DNA of 10,549 bases from contig CAZLVG010000033.1 in assembly GCA_964562905.1 (NCBI GenBank), forward strand, positions 1-10,549. Direction: 5' to 3'. Position numbers and translations under genes: made by a program. The stretch is from CAYSWF01 sp964562905. Lineage in GTDB: Bacteria; Patescibacteriota; Andersenbacteria; UBA10190. How positions within the stretch are numbered: position 1 is the stretch's first letter; the number at the start of each line of letters is the position of its first letter. The notes below the pieces were generated by a model that was not told the origin of the DNA, did not search any database, and was given only the letters and a program-made list of their open reading frames with translations. Positions 1 to 7,712 of this stretch are shown piece after piece.

Positions 1-6
1 GTCTTA

Positions 7-106
7 ACACCTACGACATAACACCTACGAGGTGTACACCTACGAGGTGTAAGTCCCGAGGTGTAAGTCTAACACCTACGAGGTGTAAGTCTCGAGGTGT
101 AAGTCT
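7..106. repeat. Cluster of short palindromic repeats
   Basis: The 15-bp hairpin unit acacctacgaggtgt (6-bp arms ACACCT/AGGTGT around a 3-base centre) occurs intact at 21-35, 36-50 and 72-86, with a left-half copy at 7-16. The overlapping half unit cgaggtgtaagtc occurs at 43-55, 57-69, 79-91 and 93-105. Copies are adjacent or separated by a few bases, so there are no spacers of CRISPR length. The cluster lies just downstream of the nuclease gene and runs towards the window edge, so it may be longer. It could be an expanded intergenic palindrome or a binding-site array; its function is unknown. Confidence 0.85.
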
Positions 107-173
107 TTAAGTTCTGGCAGAGCCGGCAGCTCTTCCTGTAATTCAACGTCGCCACGGCCCGCTGGCACGGAGA

Positions 174-1028
174 TTAAGCCGGCCGCACCCGCTCACCCGC
201 CGGTAGTACGTATAATTCTTGTCCGTACTGGCTGATCCCCACCATCTTCCCCCTGCCGGCCGCAATGGCCTCTAAAGGACGGCAGAAAAAGCAGCCTTGT
301 TCTCCCCGCGGGCAGGCATAACTTTCCTGCTCACGGGCCCGCTTAATCTGGCGAGCTACTTGCAGTACTTGCCGGCGCGCCTGTTCAACGTCGGGCAGCT
401 TAACTGCCGTTGGTTTATCGTCGCGGTCAAGATACCAATAGCTAGCCCGGCTGACGCGCCTTTGCTGACAGTTTTTCAACAGCAAACTGTAGATGGGCAG
501 CTGCAGAGAATCGCCTTTCTCATCCCTTTTTCCCGTTTTGAAGTCAATCACGTGCACGCTGTCATCTTCCGGTACGTGCTCTAGCCAGTCAATCTTGCCG
601 CACAGTATTATGTTGTCTTCTTCCGACAAGAAGTAATAAGGCAGGTCTTGGCTCAGACGCACCGCCTTGTTGGCTAACGGGCCGGGGGTGTCCTGTACCC
701 TCTTTACCATGGCCAAGCCTCGCTGCCTGGCCTCTTCTTCCTGCGGCTCACTTTCAAAGCCGCCTTTTTGTCCGCTGAATTTAGACCACGCCCGCTCAAA
801 TTTCTCTGGCAAAGGCTCTTTAAACCTCTTCTCCGCCGGCAGCAACAGGAGGCTTTCCAGCGCCTCGTGCACCGCTTGCCCTAGGGCCAGTGACGGCGTA
901 ACTAGATTTATCTTCCGTCCCGTGGCCGGATTCTTGTACACGTTATTCAGAAAATACGCTCGCGGGCACCGCAGAAAGTCTCCGCTGGAAGAATGCGACA
1001 CCCAAGTAGCCGTATATTTATCCGGCAT
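174..1028 (-). CDS. PD-(D/E)XK nuclease family protein (RecB/Cas4/AddB-like, four-cysteine)
   Basis: Predicted DNA nuclease of the RecB-type PD-(D/E)XK superfamily. Residue numbers count from an upstream GTG at 1076 (300 aa). Visible motifs are GQAVHE at 66-71 (motif with catalytic-type His), GKIDW at 160-164, VIDFKTGK at 176-183 (catalytic D and K) and QLPIY at 192-196 (QxxxY motif). Cys37 in RCPRAYFL plus Cys255, Cys262 and Cys265 give the split four-cysteine pattern that holds an Fe-S cluster in Cas4 and AddB; the x6-x2 spacing is not the classic one. Starts at 1076 (GTG), 1040 (ATG) and 1028 (ATG, 284 aa) are possible. I chose 1028 because a TGn-type -10 box sits 7 bases upstream and the conserved core begins soon after. 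It stands alone, with no helicase, cas or recombination gene beside it, so its role (repair, plasmid or phage related) is open. The family call is solid. Confidence 0.88.
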   Translation of the reverse strand: MPDKYTATWVSHSSSGDFLRCPRAYFLNNVYKNPATGRKINLVTPSLALGQAVHEALESLLLLPAEKRFKEPLPEKFERAWSKFSGQKGGFESEPQEEEARQRGLAMVKRVQDTPGPLANKAVRLSQDLPYYFLSEEDNIILCGKIDWLEHVPEDDSVHVIDFKTGKRDEKGDSLQLPIYSLLLKNCQQRRVSRASYWYLDRDDKPTAVKLPDVEQARRQVLQVARQIKRAREQESYACPRGEQGCFFCRPLEAIAAGRGKMVGISQYGQELYVLPAGERVRPA

Positions 1029-1044
1029 GGACTGTAGCATACCA
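1029..1044 (-). promoter_or_regulatory. Possible extended -10 promoter at the nuclease start
   Basis: On the minus strand TGG TATGCT occupies 1044-1036. It has the TGn extension and a 4/6 match to TATAAT, followed by 7 bases and the ATG at 1028. No good -35 is visible. The placement would give a leaderless or nearly leaderless mRNA, as at the other transcription-unit starts in this window. Weak on its own. Confidence 0.3.
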
Positions 1045-1154
1045 CATTCGCCTGCCTTCACTAACGCCAGCGGCACTTCATTGCCGCCCGTTCAAAAAAA
1101 TGGCGCTGGCCTATACTGGTGTTAGTCTGAGTTTCCACCCCGTATTCCCTCAAC

Positions 1155-1313
1155 TATAGATATCACATTATGCCATGCCACTCTTTAAATAAACGGGTGG
1201 CGCGGGGCGCGGGGTCCCCGCGCCCCGGAGCCACTGTGGCGCGGGGTGGGGGCGCATGGGCCGTGCCAGAACCCGTCACAAGGATAGTGGCATGGCATAA
1301 TGTTACCTCTATA
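1155..1313. mobile_element. MITE-like inverted-repeat element with GC-rich core
   Basis: The arms at 1165-1182 and 1286-1303 are perfect 18-bp inverted repeats (acattatgccatgccact and its complement). Beyond four mismatched bases the match resumes for 6 bp, giving imperfect 28-bp termini at 1155-1182 and 1286-1313. The interior is very GC-rich, encodes nothing, and holds a 12-bp hairpin at 1203-1227 and an 11-bp direct repeat. At 159 bp this fits a non-autonomous miniature transposable element. No clean target-site duplication is seen: the bases just outside the 18-bp arms are tatc and tacc, a 3/4 match. It lies between the polysaccharide operon and the nuclease gene. It could instead be a large RNA hairpin acting on either gene. 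Confidence 0.5.
1197..1246. repeat. GC-rich hairpin and direct repeat inside the inverted-repeat element
   Basis: A 12-bp perfect inverted repeat at 1203-1214/1216-1227 (cggggcgcgggg around one T) forms a very stable stem. The 11-bp gtggcgcgggg is directly repeated at 1197-1207 and 1236-1246. A second small stem, gccac/gtggc, lies at 1230-1240, and ccccg at 1223-1227 can pair alternatively with cgggg at 1242-1246. On the minus strand the main stem is followed about 9 bases later by GTTTATTT, so a weak terminator for the ligase operon is possible but not convincing. Confidence 0.6.
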
Positions 1314-1369
1314 ATAATCTAACCGTAGCCGGATCGTTCCGTCATATATTTTCTAATCCTCTCTCCGGT

Positions 1370-2917
1370 TCAGTGCTTGTCGGCAGTTCTCCTGTACACG
1401 CCTGGGGTTGAAAAGTGTTCTGCTGCTGCGGAACCTGACACAACGCGCCGCTTTGAGCAATGCTTCCTTAATGCCCCGCTTTTTGCCGACAGCAGCGCCG
1501 CTACTGTCCAAAACGCGGCGTTGGTGGGGAAGATGTCCCAAATATCTATAAAAAATCCTTGTGTTATGAAAGCGGCCAGGAACCCTACCGCCCCCAGTCC
1601 CAACGTCCTCCTTGCCGCCGTTTTCCCGGCTGTGGCTCTCATCCCAGCTTTGAAAACGCGCCAGTACAGCCAGCCGTAGATGATGAGACCCGCCAGCCCC
1701 ATTTCCACGAACGTTTTAAGGTGTTGATTGTCAACCAGGGTGCGGTTCTTGGCCGCCTGCACGGCGCGCGCCGAACCGGCCGCTATGTCGTGCGCTTCCA
1801 GATTTATCCGCCTGAAGTTTTGCCGCGTTACATCTCCCAGCCCCCGGCCTACCAGCGCCTCGCCGCCTGTCATGGGCGCTATCAGCCTGGCCATAAAGAT
1901 AAGACGCTCTTCGTTGCTGGCGTAGGTTGGATCAAAGGAGGAACGCACAAAAGTGCCGGCCGGCGTCAGCCGCAGCGTCGCCACGGCGGCCAGGACCAGC
2001 AGCACCGCGCCCACCGCCGCCTGCCTCCACCAGCTGCCGGCGGGCCTGCCGGAGAGAAAAAATCGTGCTGCCAGCACCGCGGCCATGGCGGCCAGCGCCG
2101 CGGCCAGTCCCAGCCACACCGCCCGCGAATAAGTGAGGAAAATGAACGGCAGCACGGCCGCCAGCAGTCCGGCCAACACCATTTTGGCGCGGCGCCTTCT
2201 GACGTAAGCGGTGGTGGCGGCCAGCAAAGCCGCGGCCATAACCAAGTACTGGCCCAATATGCTGGGATGCGCCATAATGCTGGAAATTCTCGGTATCCAT
2301 ATTTCGCGCGCGGGATCAAAACGCAGCACGGCGCTGTCGGCCGCCCAAAACCACTGGTAAATCGCCAGCCACAGCACGGCCAGCAGGCTTAAGACAAACC
2401 ACCTCAACCTTTCTTTCATCCTTGCTTGGCTGTGCGGCAAATACAGCACGGCGAAATACAACAAGAGGTACAGAATGATATCCCGCGCGCGCAGGAGGCC
2501 CAGCAAGAGCTCGTCAGCTTTGAACGCCTCCAGTACCGTCCAGGCCGACAACGCCAGTGCCGGAGCCCACAAAACATTACGCCGGTAAGGCAATGCCTGG
2601 CGGAGCAGCGGCACCAGAAAGAGCCTGGTAAAAAGTGTCAGGATAATGACGTCTTTTACGAGAGTGAACGTGTCTATGGTGTGAGTGATTTTGAGCATCG
2701 GCAGCAGGGGCGCCAACACTATCAAAAACAAGAAGCCCTCCTCCGGGTGCTGCCACGCCCACCAGGCGATTACCGCGAACACCAGCACGAAGATGCCGGC
2801 CTGAAAACTTAAGAAGAAGCTTATAAAAGCGGCAGCGGCCACCACAATCAGCGCCCAGGACAGCTGCGGCCTGACAGCGGGTGCTTTTTGATATGGCGGG
2901 GCTTCAGCGGGTGTCAT
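1370..2917 (-). CDS. O-antigen ligase/polymerase family membrane protein (Wzy_C-like)
   Basis: Polytopic inner-membrane protein of the O-antigen ligase (Wzy_C) superfamily, which uses a lipid-linked glycan on the outer face of the membrane either to polymerise it or to transfer it to an acceptor. The 515 aa begin with a short Pro-rich cytoplasmic tail, then many hydrophobic segments (about 20-57, 60-76, 86-105, 142-160, 170-192, 216-238, 244-283, 298-314, 404-420, 438-475). Family-like features are HPSILGQYL at 217-225, LTYSRAVWLG at 261-270 with the conserved Arg, a large outside loop at about 316-403, and DNQHLKTFVEMGLAG at 396-410. The last 40 residues are basic and Ser-rich. The ATG overlaps the GT2 stop by ATGA, so translation is probably coupled. 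Sequence alone does not separate ligase from polymerase. Confidence 0.85.
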   Translation of the reverse strand: MTPAEAPPYQKAPAVRPQLSWALIVVAAAAFISFFLSFQAGIFVLVFAVIAWWAWQHPEEGFLFLIVLAPLLPMLKITHTIDTFTLVKDVIILTLFTRLFLVPLLRQALPYRRNVLWAPALALSAWTVLEAFKADELLLGLLRARDIILYLLLYFAVLYLPHSQARMKERLRWFVLSLLAVLWLAIYQWFWAADSAVLRFDPAREIWIPRISSIMAHPSILGQYLVMAAALLAATTAYVRRRRAKMVLAGLLAAVLPFIFLTYSRAVWLGLAAALAAMAAVLAARFFLSGRPAGSWWRQAAVGAVLLVLAAVATLRLTPAGTFVRSSFDPTYASNEERLIFMARLIAPMTGGEALVGRGLGDVTRQNFRRINLEAHDIAAGSARAVQAAKNRTLVDNQHLKTFVEMGLAGLIIYGWLYWRVFKAGMRATAGKTAARRTLGLGAVGFLAAFITQGFFIDIWDIFPTNAAFWTVAALLSAKSGALRKHCSKRRVVSGSAAAEHFSTPGVYRRTADKH

Positions 2918-3816
2918 TTGTCCGATAAGTGAAAAACGGCCGCCGGCAGTACCAACAACAGGCTTACCGGAAGCAGCAGTCGCAGGATAAATCGCTGGCG
3001 GCGTCTCATATGCTTATCCGCGTAACGCAACATGCTTTTAAGCCACGGCCAGGACCTTTTAAACCCGACCAGTTGTTTGAAGCTGACGGCTCCTTGATGG
3101 ACCACTTCCCCCCGGGGCGTGTATATGACTTTGTATCCGGCCTGCCTGACCCGGTAACAATAATCCACTTCCTCAAACCACACCCGGAAGTTTTCGTCCA
3201 GAAAACCGATCTCGGCCGGCAAATTTTCTTTAATCATAAAGGCGGCTCCCATGATTTGTTCCGCTGCGCTCTCCCGCGAATAGTCGAAATCATCCCGCAG
3301 GTACTTACGCCACAACGCCGCGTGTGGTGCCAGCCTGTTGAGCTTTAGCGTCAGCCACAAAAAGACTTTGAAATCGGGAAGCGAGCGCACCGACGGCTGC
3401 CCGGTGCCGTCCGGGTTCAAAAGGCGCGGGCCTGCCACCCCCGCCCGCGGGTTCTGCTCCAGCGCTTGGACCATCGCGCTTAGGGCGCCCGGCCTTACTT
3501 CCGTGTCGGGATTTAAAAGCAGAATGTGTCCGGGCGGGCCGCCTTTTCCGCGCAGCGTTTCCAGCGCCAGGTTGTTGGCCCTGGCAAAGCCTTCGTTTTG
3601 ATCTCTTCTTAAAAACCTCACTTTCGGCTTATTAATGCTCTCCCCGACCGCTACCTGCGCTTTGACCAGTGAATTGTCAGCGGAGTTATTGTCAACAACC
3701 ACTACTTCTCCGATAAGAGATCGCTCCTGTTCGGGCAGTATTTGCAGCGAGCGCAAGCAGCGCGCCAGGCAGTCGCCGGTGTTCCAGTTCACGATTATAA
3801 TATCAACTTTTCTCAT
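2914..3816 (-). CDS. Glycosyltransferase family 2, membrane-associated (WbbL/rhamnosyltransferase-like)
   Basis: GT-A fold glycosyltransferase, 300 aa, adding a nucleotide-activated sugar to a growing lipid-linked glycan in the cytoplasm. The N-terminus IIIVNWNTGDCLARCLRSL (6-24) is typical of GT2. VVDNNS at 40-45 binds the nucleotide, LLLNPDTEV at 99-107 carries the DxD-type metal site, and FEEVDYCYRVRQAGY at 214-228 is the acceptor-side ED motif, followed by His240 in VVHQGA. One hydrophobic segment at about 276-296 probably anchors the protein to the membrane. The length and the DENFRVWFEEVDYC pattern resemble WbbL-type rhamnosyltransferases, but the donor sugar cannot be read from sequence. 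Both ends overlap the neighbouring genes by four bases (ATGA). No Shine-Dalgarno sequence precedes the ATG. Confidence 0.93.
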   Translation of the reverse strand: MRKVDIIIVNWNTGDCLARCLRSLQILPEQERSLIGEVVVVDNNSADNSLVKAQVAVGESINKPKVRFLRRDQNEGFARANNLALETLRGKGGPPGHILLLNPDTEVRPGALSAMVQALEQNPRAGVAGPRLLNPDGTGQPSVRSLPDFKVFLWLTLKLNRLAPHAALWRKYLRDDFDYSRESAAEQIMGAAFMIKENLPAEIGFLDENFRVWFEEVDYCYRVRQAGYKVIYTPRGEVVHQGAVSFKQLVGFKRSWPWLKSMLRYADKHMRRRQRFILRLLLPVSLLLVLPAAVFHLSDK

Positions 3817-4913
3817 GTGATCACTTTTAATATTTGACGCGCGGTGCTGTTCCAGTCAAACTGCTTGGCCCGCCGCAAGCCCCTGGCGGCCAGCATTTCT
3901 TTATTATTTAACGCCTCGCTTATACCTTCGGCCAGGCCGCTCGTGTTTGAGGGGTCAACAAGGACGGCCGCGTCCCCAGCCACCTCCGGCAGGGAAGAGA
4001 CGTTGGAAGTTACCACCGGACAGCCGCAGGCAAAAGCTTCCAGTATAGGCAGACCGAAGCCTTCATACAAGCTAGGCAGGACAAACACTTCCGCGTGCCA
4101 GTACAGTGCCGGCAGCAGCTCGTCCAGTATTATACCCGGCAGGAGGATGTTATCGGCCGCCGGCGAGTTCTTGACGGCTTTAATAATAGGCTGTTTCAGC
4201 CAGCCGTGCCCGCCTCCCAAAACCAGCCGCTGGTTCCTGTTTTTTTCGCTTATTTTTTCAAACGCGCGGATAAGCCGCGCCAGATTTTTGCGCGGTTGCA
4301 ACTGGCCGACATACACAAGGTAAGGCTTCTTAAGACGCGGGTATTTGTTTGTCAGCTGTTCCCAGGAGCGCTCTTTTTCTTCGGGGGAGGGCGGCCGGAA
4401 CTTTTGTTTGTCAACTCCGTGGCGCACTACGTGAACACTGGCAGTACGATTGTAAAATTTAGCCACGTCATCGGCCGTGGACTTTGATACTGTGATAAGC
4501 TCGTCTGCTTGCCGGACCGCGTAAGCGGTAAAGGCGTGCAGCAGCAGCCAGTCTTTACGCCGGAACTGGCGGGGATAGTAATGAAAGGCCAGGTCATGCA
4601 CAACGGCCGCCGTTTTCATTTTACCCGGACGGAAATACGGAATTTGCTGGATGGGCATAAGCAGAACGTCCGGCTTATATCTGTATAAATCCAGCGGCAG
4701 TCTCGTTTGCGTCCAGTATTTGGGCCAGGGGGAAGGTATAACCCGCGCGTTCCCCCGGCCTGGCGTAATTTTGGGAGATGAGCAGGGCGCGTACATTAGC
4801 CACTCATGCCCTTTTCCCCAAACGGGCAACCTCTTGGCCAGCTCCCTGGTGTACCTGGTAGTGCCGTCCTCCCGGTTAGTACACAAGTCTGATATATCAA
4901 AACCAATGTTCAT
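3813..4913 (-). CDS. Glycosyltransferase family 4 (mannosyltransferase-like)
   Basis: GT-B fold retaining glycosyltransferase, 366 aa. The N-terminal acceptor domain begins MNIGFDISDL, with a glycine-loop-like region NREDGTTRYTREL at 13-25 and VVHDLAF at 104-110. The C-terminal donor domain has the YVGQLQPRKN motif at 201-210 (phosphate-binding Arg/Lys), the catalytic E-x7-E as EGFGLPILE at 284-292, and the CPVVTSNVSSLPEVAGDAA segment at 298-316. Length and motifs match WbaZ/PimB-type mannosyltransferases; donor and acceptor are unknown. No signal peptide or membrane segment is seen, so it is cytoplasmic or peripheral. The ATG lies 4 bases after the stop of the preceding fusion gene, with no Shine-Dalgarno motif, and the end overlaps the GT2 start by ATGA, so it depends on operon read-through. 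Confidence 0.93.
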   Translation of the reverse strand: MNIGFDISDLCTNREDGTTRYTRELAKRLPVWGKGHEWLMYAPCSSPKITPGRGNARVIPSPWPKYWTQTRLPLDLYRYKPDVLLMPIQQIPYFRPGKMKTAAVVHDLAFHYYPRQFRRKDWLLLHAFTAYAVRQADELITVSKSTADDVAKFYNRTASVHVVRHGVDKQKFRPPSPEEKERSWEQLTNKYPRLKKPYLVYVGQLQPRKNLARLIRAFEKISEKNRNQRLVLGGGHGWLKQPIIKAVKNSPAADNILLPGIILDELLPALYWHAEVFVLPSLYEGFGLPILEAFACGCPVVTSNVSSLPEVAGDAAVLVDPSNTSGLAEGISEALNNKEMLAARGLRRAKQFDWNSTARQILKVIT

Positions 4914-4917
4914 ATGT

Positions 4918-6514
4918 TCATAATATGTTCTCTAACTTATATAACAATTTTTCCGTCCGTCTTTTCCAGCTGTGTTCCCGGGCTAAAGCAACTCTCTCTT
5001 TTCTTTTTTGACCGGGTTTATCCAGCCAGTACCGGCACAACCGCATAAATTCCTCATATTCTTCAGCGTAGCCGATCAGCGGCGCGTAATTCTTAAGCTC
5101 CGGCAGGCCCGTTACCACGACCGGCTTGCCGGTAACCATAAACTCCCAAAACTTAAGAGGGAAGCTGGCGCTGTTATACCGGCTTTTTTTATAAGGAATA
5201 AGGCACACGTCAAAGGCGCTCACATAAGACGGTGCCTGCTCACGCGGCACCAGGCCGGTGACACGCACGTTGGGCAGAGCGGTTAATCTGTCAAGATCCC
5301 GCCCCGACCCTACTACCGGAGCGCCGGCCAGCACAAAATTCCAGTGAGGCTTGGCGCGAGCCGCCTTTGCCAACAGATCAAAATTAATCTTATACCCGTC
5401 CAGCGCGCCTACCACGCCCAGCACGGGCTTTTTCAGATTAGCTAATTCTTCCGCCGGCTTGCCGCCGTATTCTTCAAACAGCCGCGTATCCCCCGCGTTC
5501 AATACTAATTGTACGTTGTTGCTGTACGGTTTCTTAAGCTCCAGCAGCCGGCGCGACGTTACCGTAACCAGCTCGGCCCGTTTCAGTATGGTCTGCTCTT
5601 CTTCTTTTACCCGCCGCGGGTTTCTGTCCGGTCCCGCCTGCGCGGCGTGGTCGTCCACGCAGTCGTACAACACTTTGGCTTGAGTAAATGAAGGCAGATA
5701 CTGCGCGGCTTCCGTGTCATATATCCAGACGGTCAATTTTGTATCCGGATTATGTTGATCAAAACCCAGCCAGCGGGCGGTCAGCAGCACGCACCATCCG
5801 TTCAGCCAGTGGTTGAACCTGGCCGCCAACTTATATTCCCGCGAGCCCGGAATTAAATTCCACTGTGACTTTAGGTACAGTTTGCCGGCCGCGTCCCCGC
5901 GGTTCCCAGTTTTTACCTCGCTGTACCACACCAGGCGCTTTAAGTAAGCGGCGATTGTGAGCGGCCGGCGCCAGTTACGGACCAGATAGCGCAAGATCCA
6001 AACGCGCGGCTCCACGTAAAAAACGGGGTATTTTTGAGAGACGCGCGAGGATATGTGTTGGCGGTTGGTCCAGGTGGGCTGGTCGTAAAAGGCTCCGGAG
6101 AAGCAGATAATCGCCGGTCCGGATATCTTTTGGGGCTTCATAAAACGGGGCAGAAGATCCGCCCGCCGCGCTTCACGTCCAATCAGCAAGACCAGCAGTG
6201 TATAGATTACAGCCCGCCACAGCAGCGGCGGCTCCAGGTAAAGCCAGCCGGTTCCCGCGGCCAGCGCGGCCAGGATAATAACAAGCTGGCGGCTTATAAA
6301 GTTGATGTTGAATTTTTTTACGGCCACGGCCGCCATTACCGAATACGAAGCAACAGCGCCTCCCAGCACCGCGAAGGCGGCCAGCAGCGGATCGGGGCGC
6401 AGCAGCAAAAGGGCGCCTACCGTCCCGGCCGTTATGGCCGTCATAAGGCCGTAAGCCGCCGCCCGCAAACCCGGCCGGTCGGCCGGCACAAACACGCTGC
6501 TGGTCCCTATATCC
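4918..6514 (-). CDS. Flippase C-terminal part fused to a glycosyltransferase (5'-partial at gap)
   Basis: The frame is open from the gap edge (codons DIGTSS at 6513-6496) into a GTG at 6495 that would otherwise be called the start of a 525-aa protein. Numbering from that GTG, residues 1-118 hold hydrophobic segments (about 14-33, 36-58, 70-86, 91-106) and FVPADRPGLR, matching the last helices of a Wzx/MATE-type flippase. A glycosyltransferase follows without a stop: IICFSGAFYD at 129-138, YVEPR at 160-164, VLYDCVDDH at 275-283, VVGALDGYK at 361-369, NVRVTGLVPREQAPSYVSAFDVCLIPYK at 409-436, and PLKFWEFMVTGKPVVVTGLPEL at 446-467. This is a GT4/GT1-like (TuaH-like) transferase of usual size, about 400 aa. 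The 6495 GTG start is probably an artefact. An internal ATG before KPQKISG (about 6141) lacks a ribosome site. Spacer to the next gene is 4 bases. Confidence 0.85.
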
Positions 6515-6524
6515 NNNNNNNNNN
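6515..6524. other. Assembly gap (10 Ns) inside the flippase gene
   Basis: Ten Ns, a usual placeholder for a scaffold join of unknown length. The flippase frame enters the gap at codon 340 (ending at 6525) and the downstream frame resumes with the G at 6514 as third base of a codon. The two frames join if the true missing length is 2 modulo 3 (for example 11 bases). With exactly ten Ns the frame runs into a false TAG at 6509-6507. Confidence 0.95.
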
Positions 6525-7544
6525 TCCCAGCGTCATCACCAGTATTATGGGGTAGGCCGGCAGATACTCGCTGCCGATCACGTAGCTTAATATTTCCGGG
6601 GTGAAAAACAGCAGCGTTAAAGTTATGCCGGCCATTAATATCAACACGCGCTGCATGTTGCGGGCTACCACCCTTCGGAATTGTCCGCGGTTGTGGATGT
6701 ACAGCGAGCTCATCCAGGAAAGATTGACTTCCGAAAGCGCCATGGCAATTATGGTCAGTTTGGAGCCGAACGTTTGCGAAACGTTAAGAAAACCCAACTC
6801 GTCGGCGGCCAAAGCCGCGCCCAGTATCAACAGCGGCACCCGCTGCCAGACGATAAAGAATATGCGGGCCACGTACATGTAAGCCCCTATGCGCATGACT
6901 TTTTTAGCGTAGCGGCGTATGTCCGCCCCTGTCGGCCAGACCAGATCACTGCCCAGTCCTCGCCCCACATACCAGGCATACAGCGCTACCATTAAACTGG
7001 TGGTGGCGATAACGGCCCAGAAGAAGCCGGCCATCCCGAAACGCCAAGTGAAGTAGGCAAAAGCGGCCACGTTAACGGCCGCCGTTACAATTTGTACCGT
7101 ATAAAGCGGGATGAATTTTTTCATGCCCGTTAGCGTCGCGCCCAAAACGTCTTGCAGACCTTGTAATACCAGCGCCGCCGCGAAGATTTGCAGCAGCACG
7201 GTTATCTCCGGGCGCCCGTAAATACGCTGGGCGATAAAGCCGGCCAGCAGCAGCAGCCCGGCCGACAGCGGCAAAGTGACCGCCTGGCGCACCAGGTGGG
7301 AAACCCAGAATACTTTGCTTACTTCCCGCTTGTCTTTCAGCACCGCGATTTCCCTGATGGCGCCGTCCACCACGCCCAGGTGCTGGGAGACGCCGATGAC
7401 GCCGCCGACGGACATTACCAGGCCTACCAGCCCGTATTCCGCCGGCGACAAAATTCTGATGACAATAATACTTTGGGCTACGCCCAGAGCCGTGGTTATC
7501 GCTTTGGTTAGCAAGGAAAAAAGTTGTACGCGCCCCAGATCCAT
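6525..7544 (-). CDS. Wzx/MATE-type polysaccharide flippase, N-terminal part (3'-partial at gap)
   Basis: Oligosaccharide flippase moving a lipid-linked glycan across the cytoplasmic membrane. The 340 residues before the gap carry the family N-terminus (LLTKAITTALGVAQSIIVIRILSPAEYGLVGL at 11-42), then hydrophobic segments at about 37-57, 88-108, 115-133, 148-166, 171-192, 222-243, 256-272, 297-318 and 328 onward. The ILSPAEYGLVG stretch after the first helix is typical of Wzx/RfbX proteins. The remaining helices lie beyond the Ns in the next frame, bringing the flippase to about 465 aa, its normal size. It is the first gene of the operon, and the ATG at 7544 is placed 6 bases after a -10 box with no properly spaced ribosome site. 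The apparent TAG at 6507-6509 is an effect of the gap length. Confidence 0.9.
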
Positions 7545-7550
7545 GAGGCA

Positions 7551-7579
7551 ATAAAACCTTTTTAACTCGCCGCTGTCAA
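7551..7579 (-). promoter_or_regulatory. Operon promoter directly upstream of the flippase start
   Basis: A perfect TTGACA -35 box (7579-7574, minus strand) is followed by a 17-base spacer and TTTTAT as -10 (7556-7551, 4/6 match), then 6 bases to the ATG at 7544. The expected transcription start falls at or next to the A of ATG, so the mRNA would be leaderless. An AAAAAGG run in the spacer is 12 bases from the ATG, too far to be a normal ribosome site. Confidence 0.5.
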
Positions 7580-7639
7580 CTTTGCCGCAAAGTATCTACA
7601 GAATTAAGAAACTGTCACCACGGGCCCGCCAGCCCGCCT

Positions 7640-7660
7640 GCCTGCGTCCTACGGACAGGC
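7640..7660. repeat. Short GC hairpin in repeat-like intergenic DNA
   Basis: gcctg at 7640-7644 pairs with caggc at 7656-7660, with an inner tcc/gga stem around tac and a two-base bulge. No T-run follows on either strand, so a classical terminator is unlikely. It resembles short dispersed palindromes found between genes of many draft genomes. Confidence 0.45.
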
Positions 7661-7712
7661 AATCTCATTCGGTCATGCGTTCGCGGCGACAGAATCTCCC
7701 AACCCGCTCGTT

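Noticed and set aside
1..106. CRISPR array
   Set aside because: The repeat unit is only 15 bp, copies abut or overlap, and there are no unique spacers of about 30 bases. No cas operon is present; the Cas4-like nuclease alone does not support it.
76..168. Short minus-strand ORF (GTG, 30 codons) just after the nuclease stop, reading DVELQEELPALPELKDL
   Set aside because: The peptide looks protein-like in part, but it has no start signal, is in another frame from the nuclease, and ends inside the palindromic repeats. It may be a decayed gene end; the evidence is too thin for a feature.
667..1125. Plus-strand open frame of 152 codons opposite the nuclease
   Set aside because: No recognisable motif; it is antisense to a gene with a complete PD-(D/E)XK motif set.
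1559..2392. Plus-strand open frame of 277 codons opposite the ligase gene
   Set aside because: It encodes a Gln/His/Arg/Gly-rich low-complexity sequence typical of antisense reading of a GC-rich hydrophobic gene. The minus-strand protein has clear family motifs.
6495..6507. GTG at 6495 as true start of a separate glycosyltransferase gene and TAG at 6509-6507 as true flippase stop
   Set aside because: Both depend on the arbitrary gap length. The codons upstream of the GTG continue a flippase-like sequence, and the first 118 residues are flippase helices, not a glycosyltransferase N-terminus.
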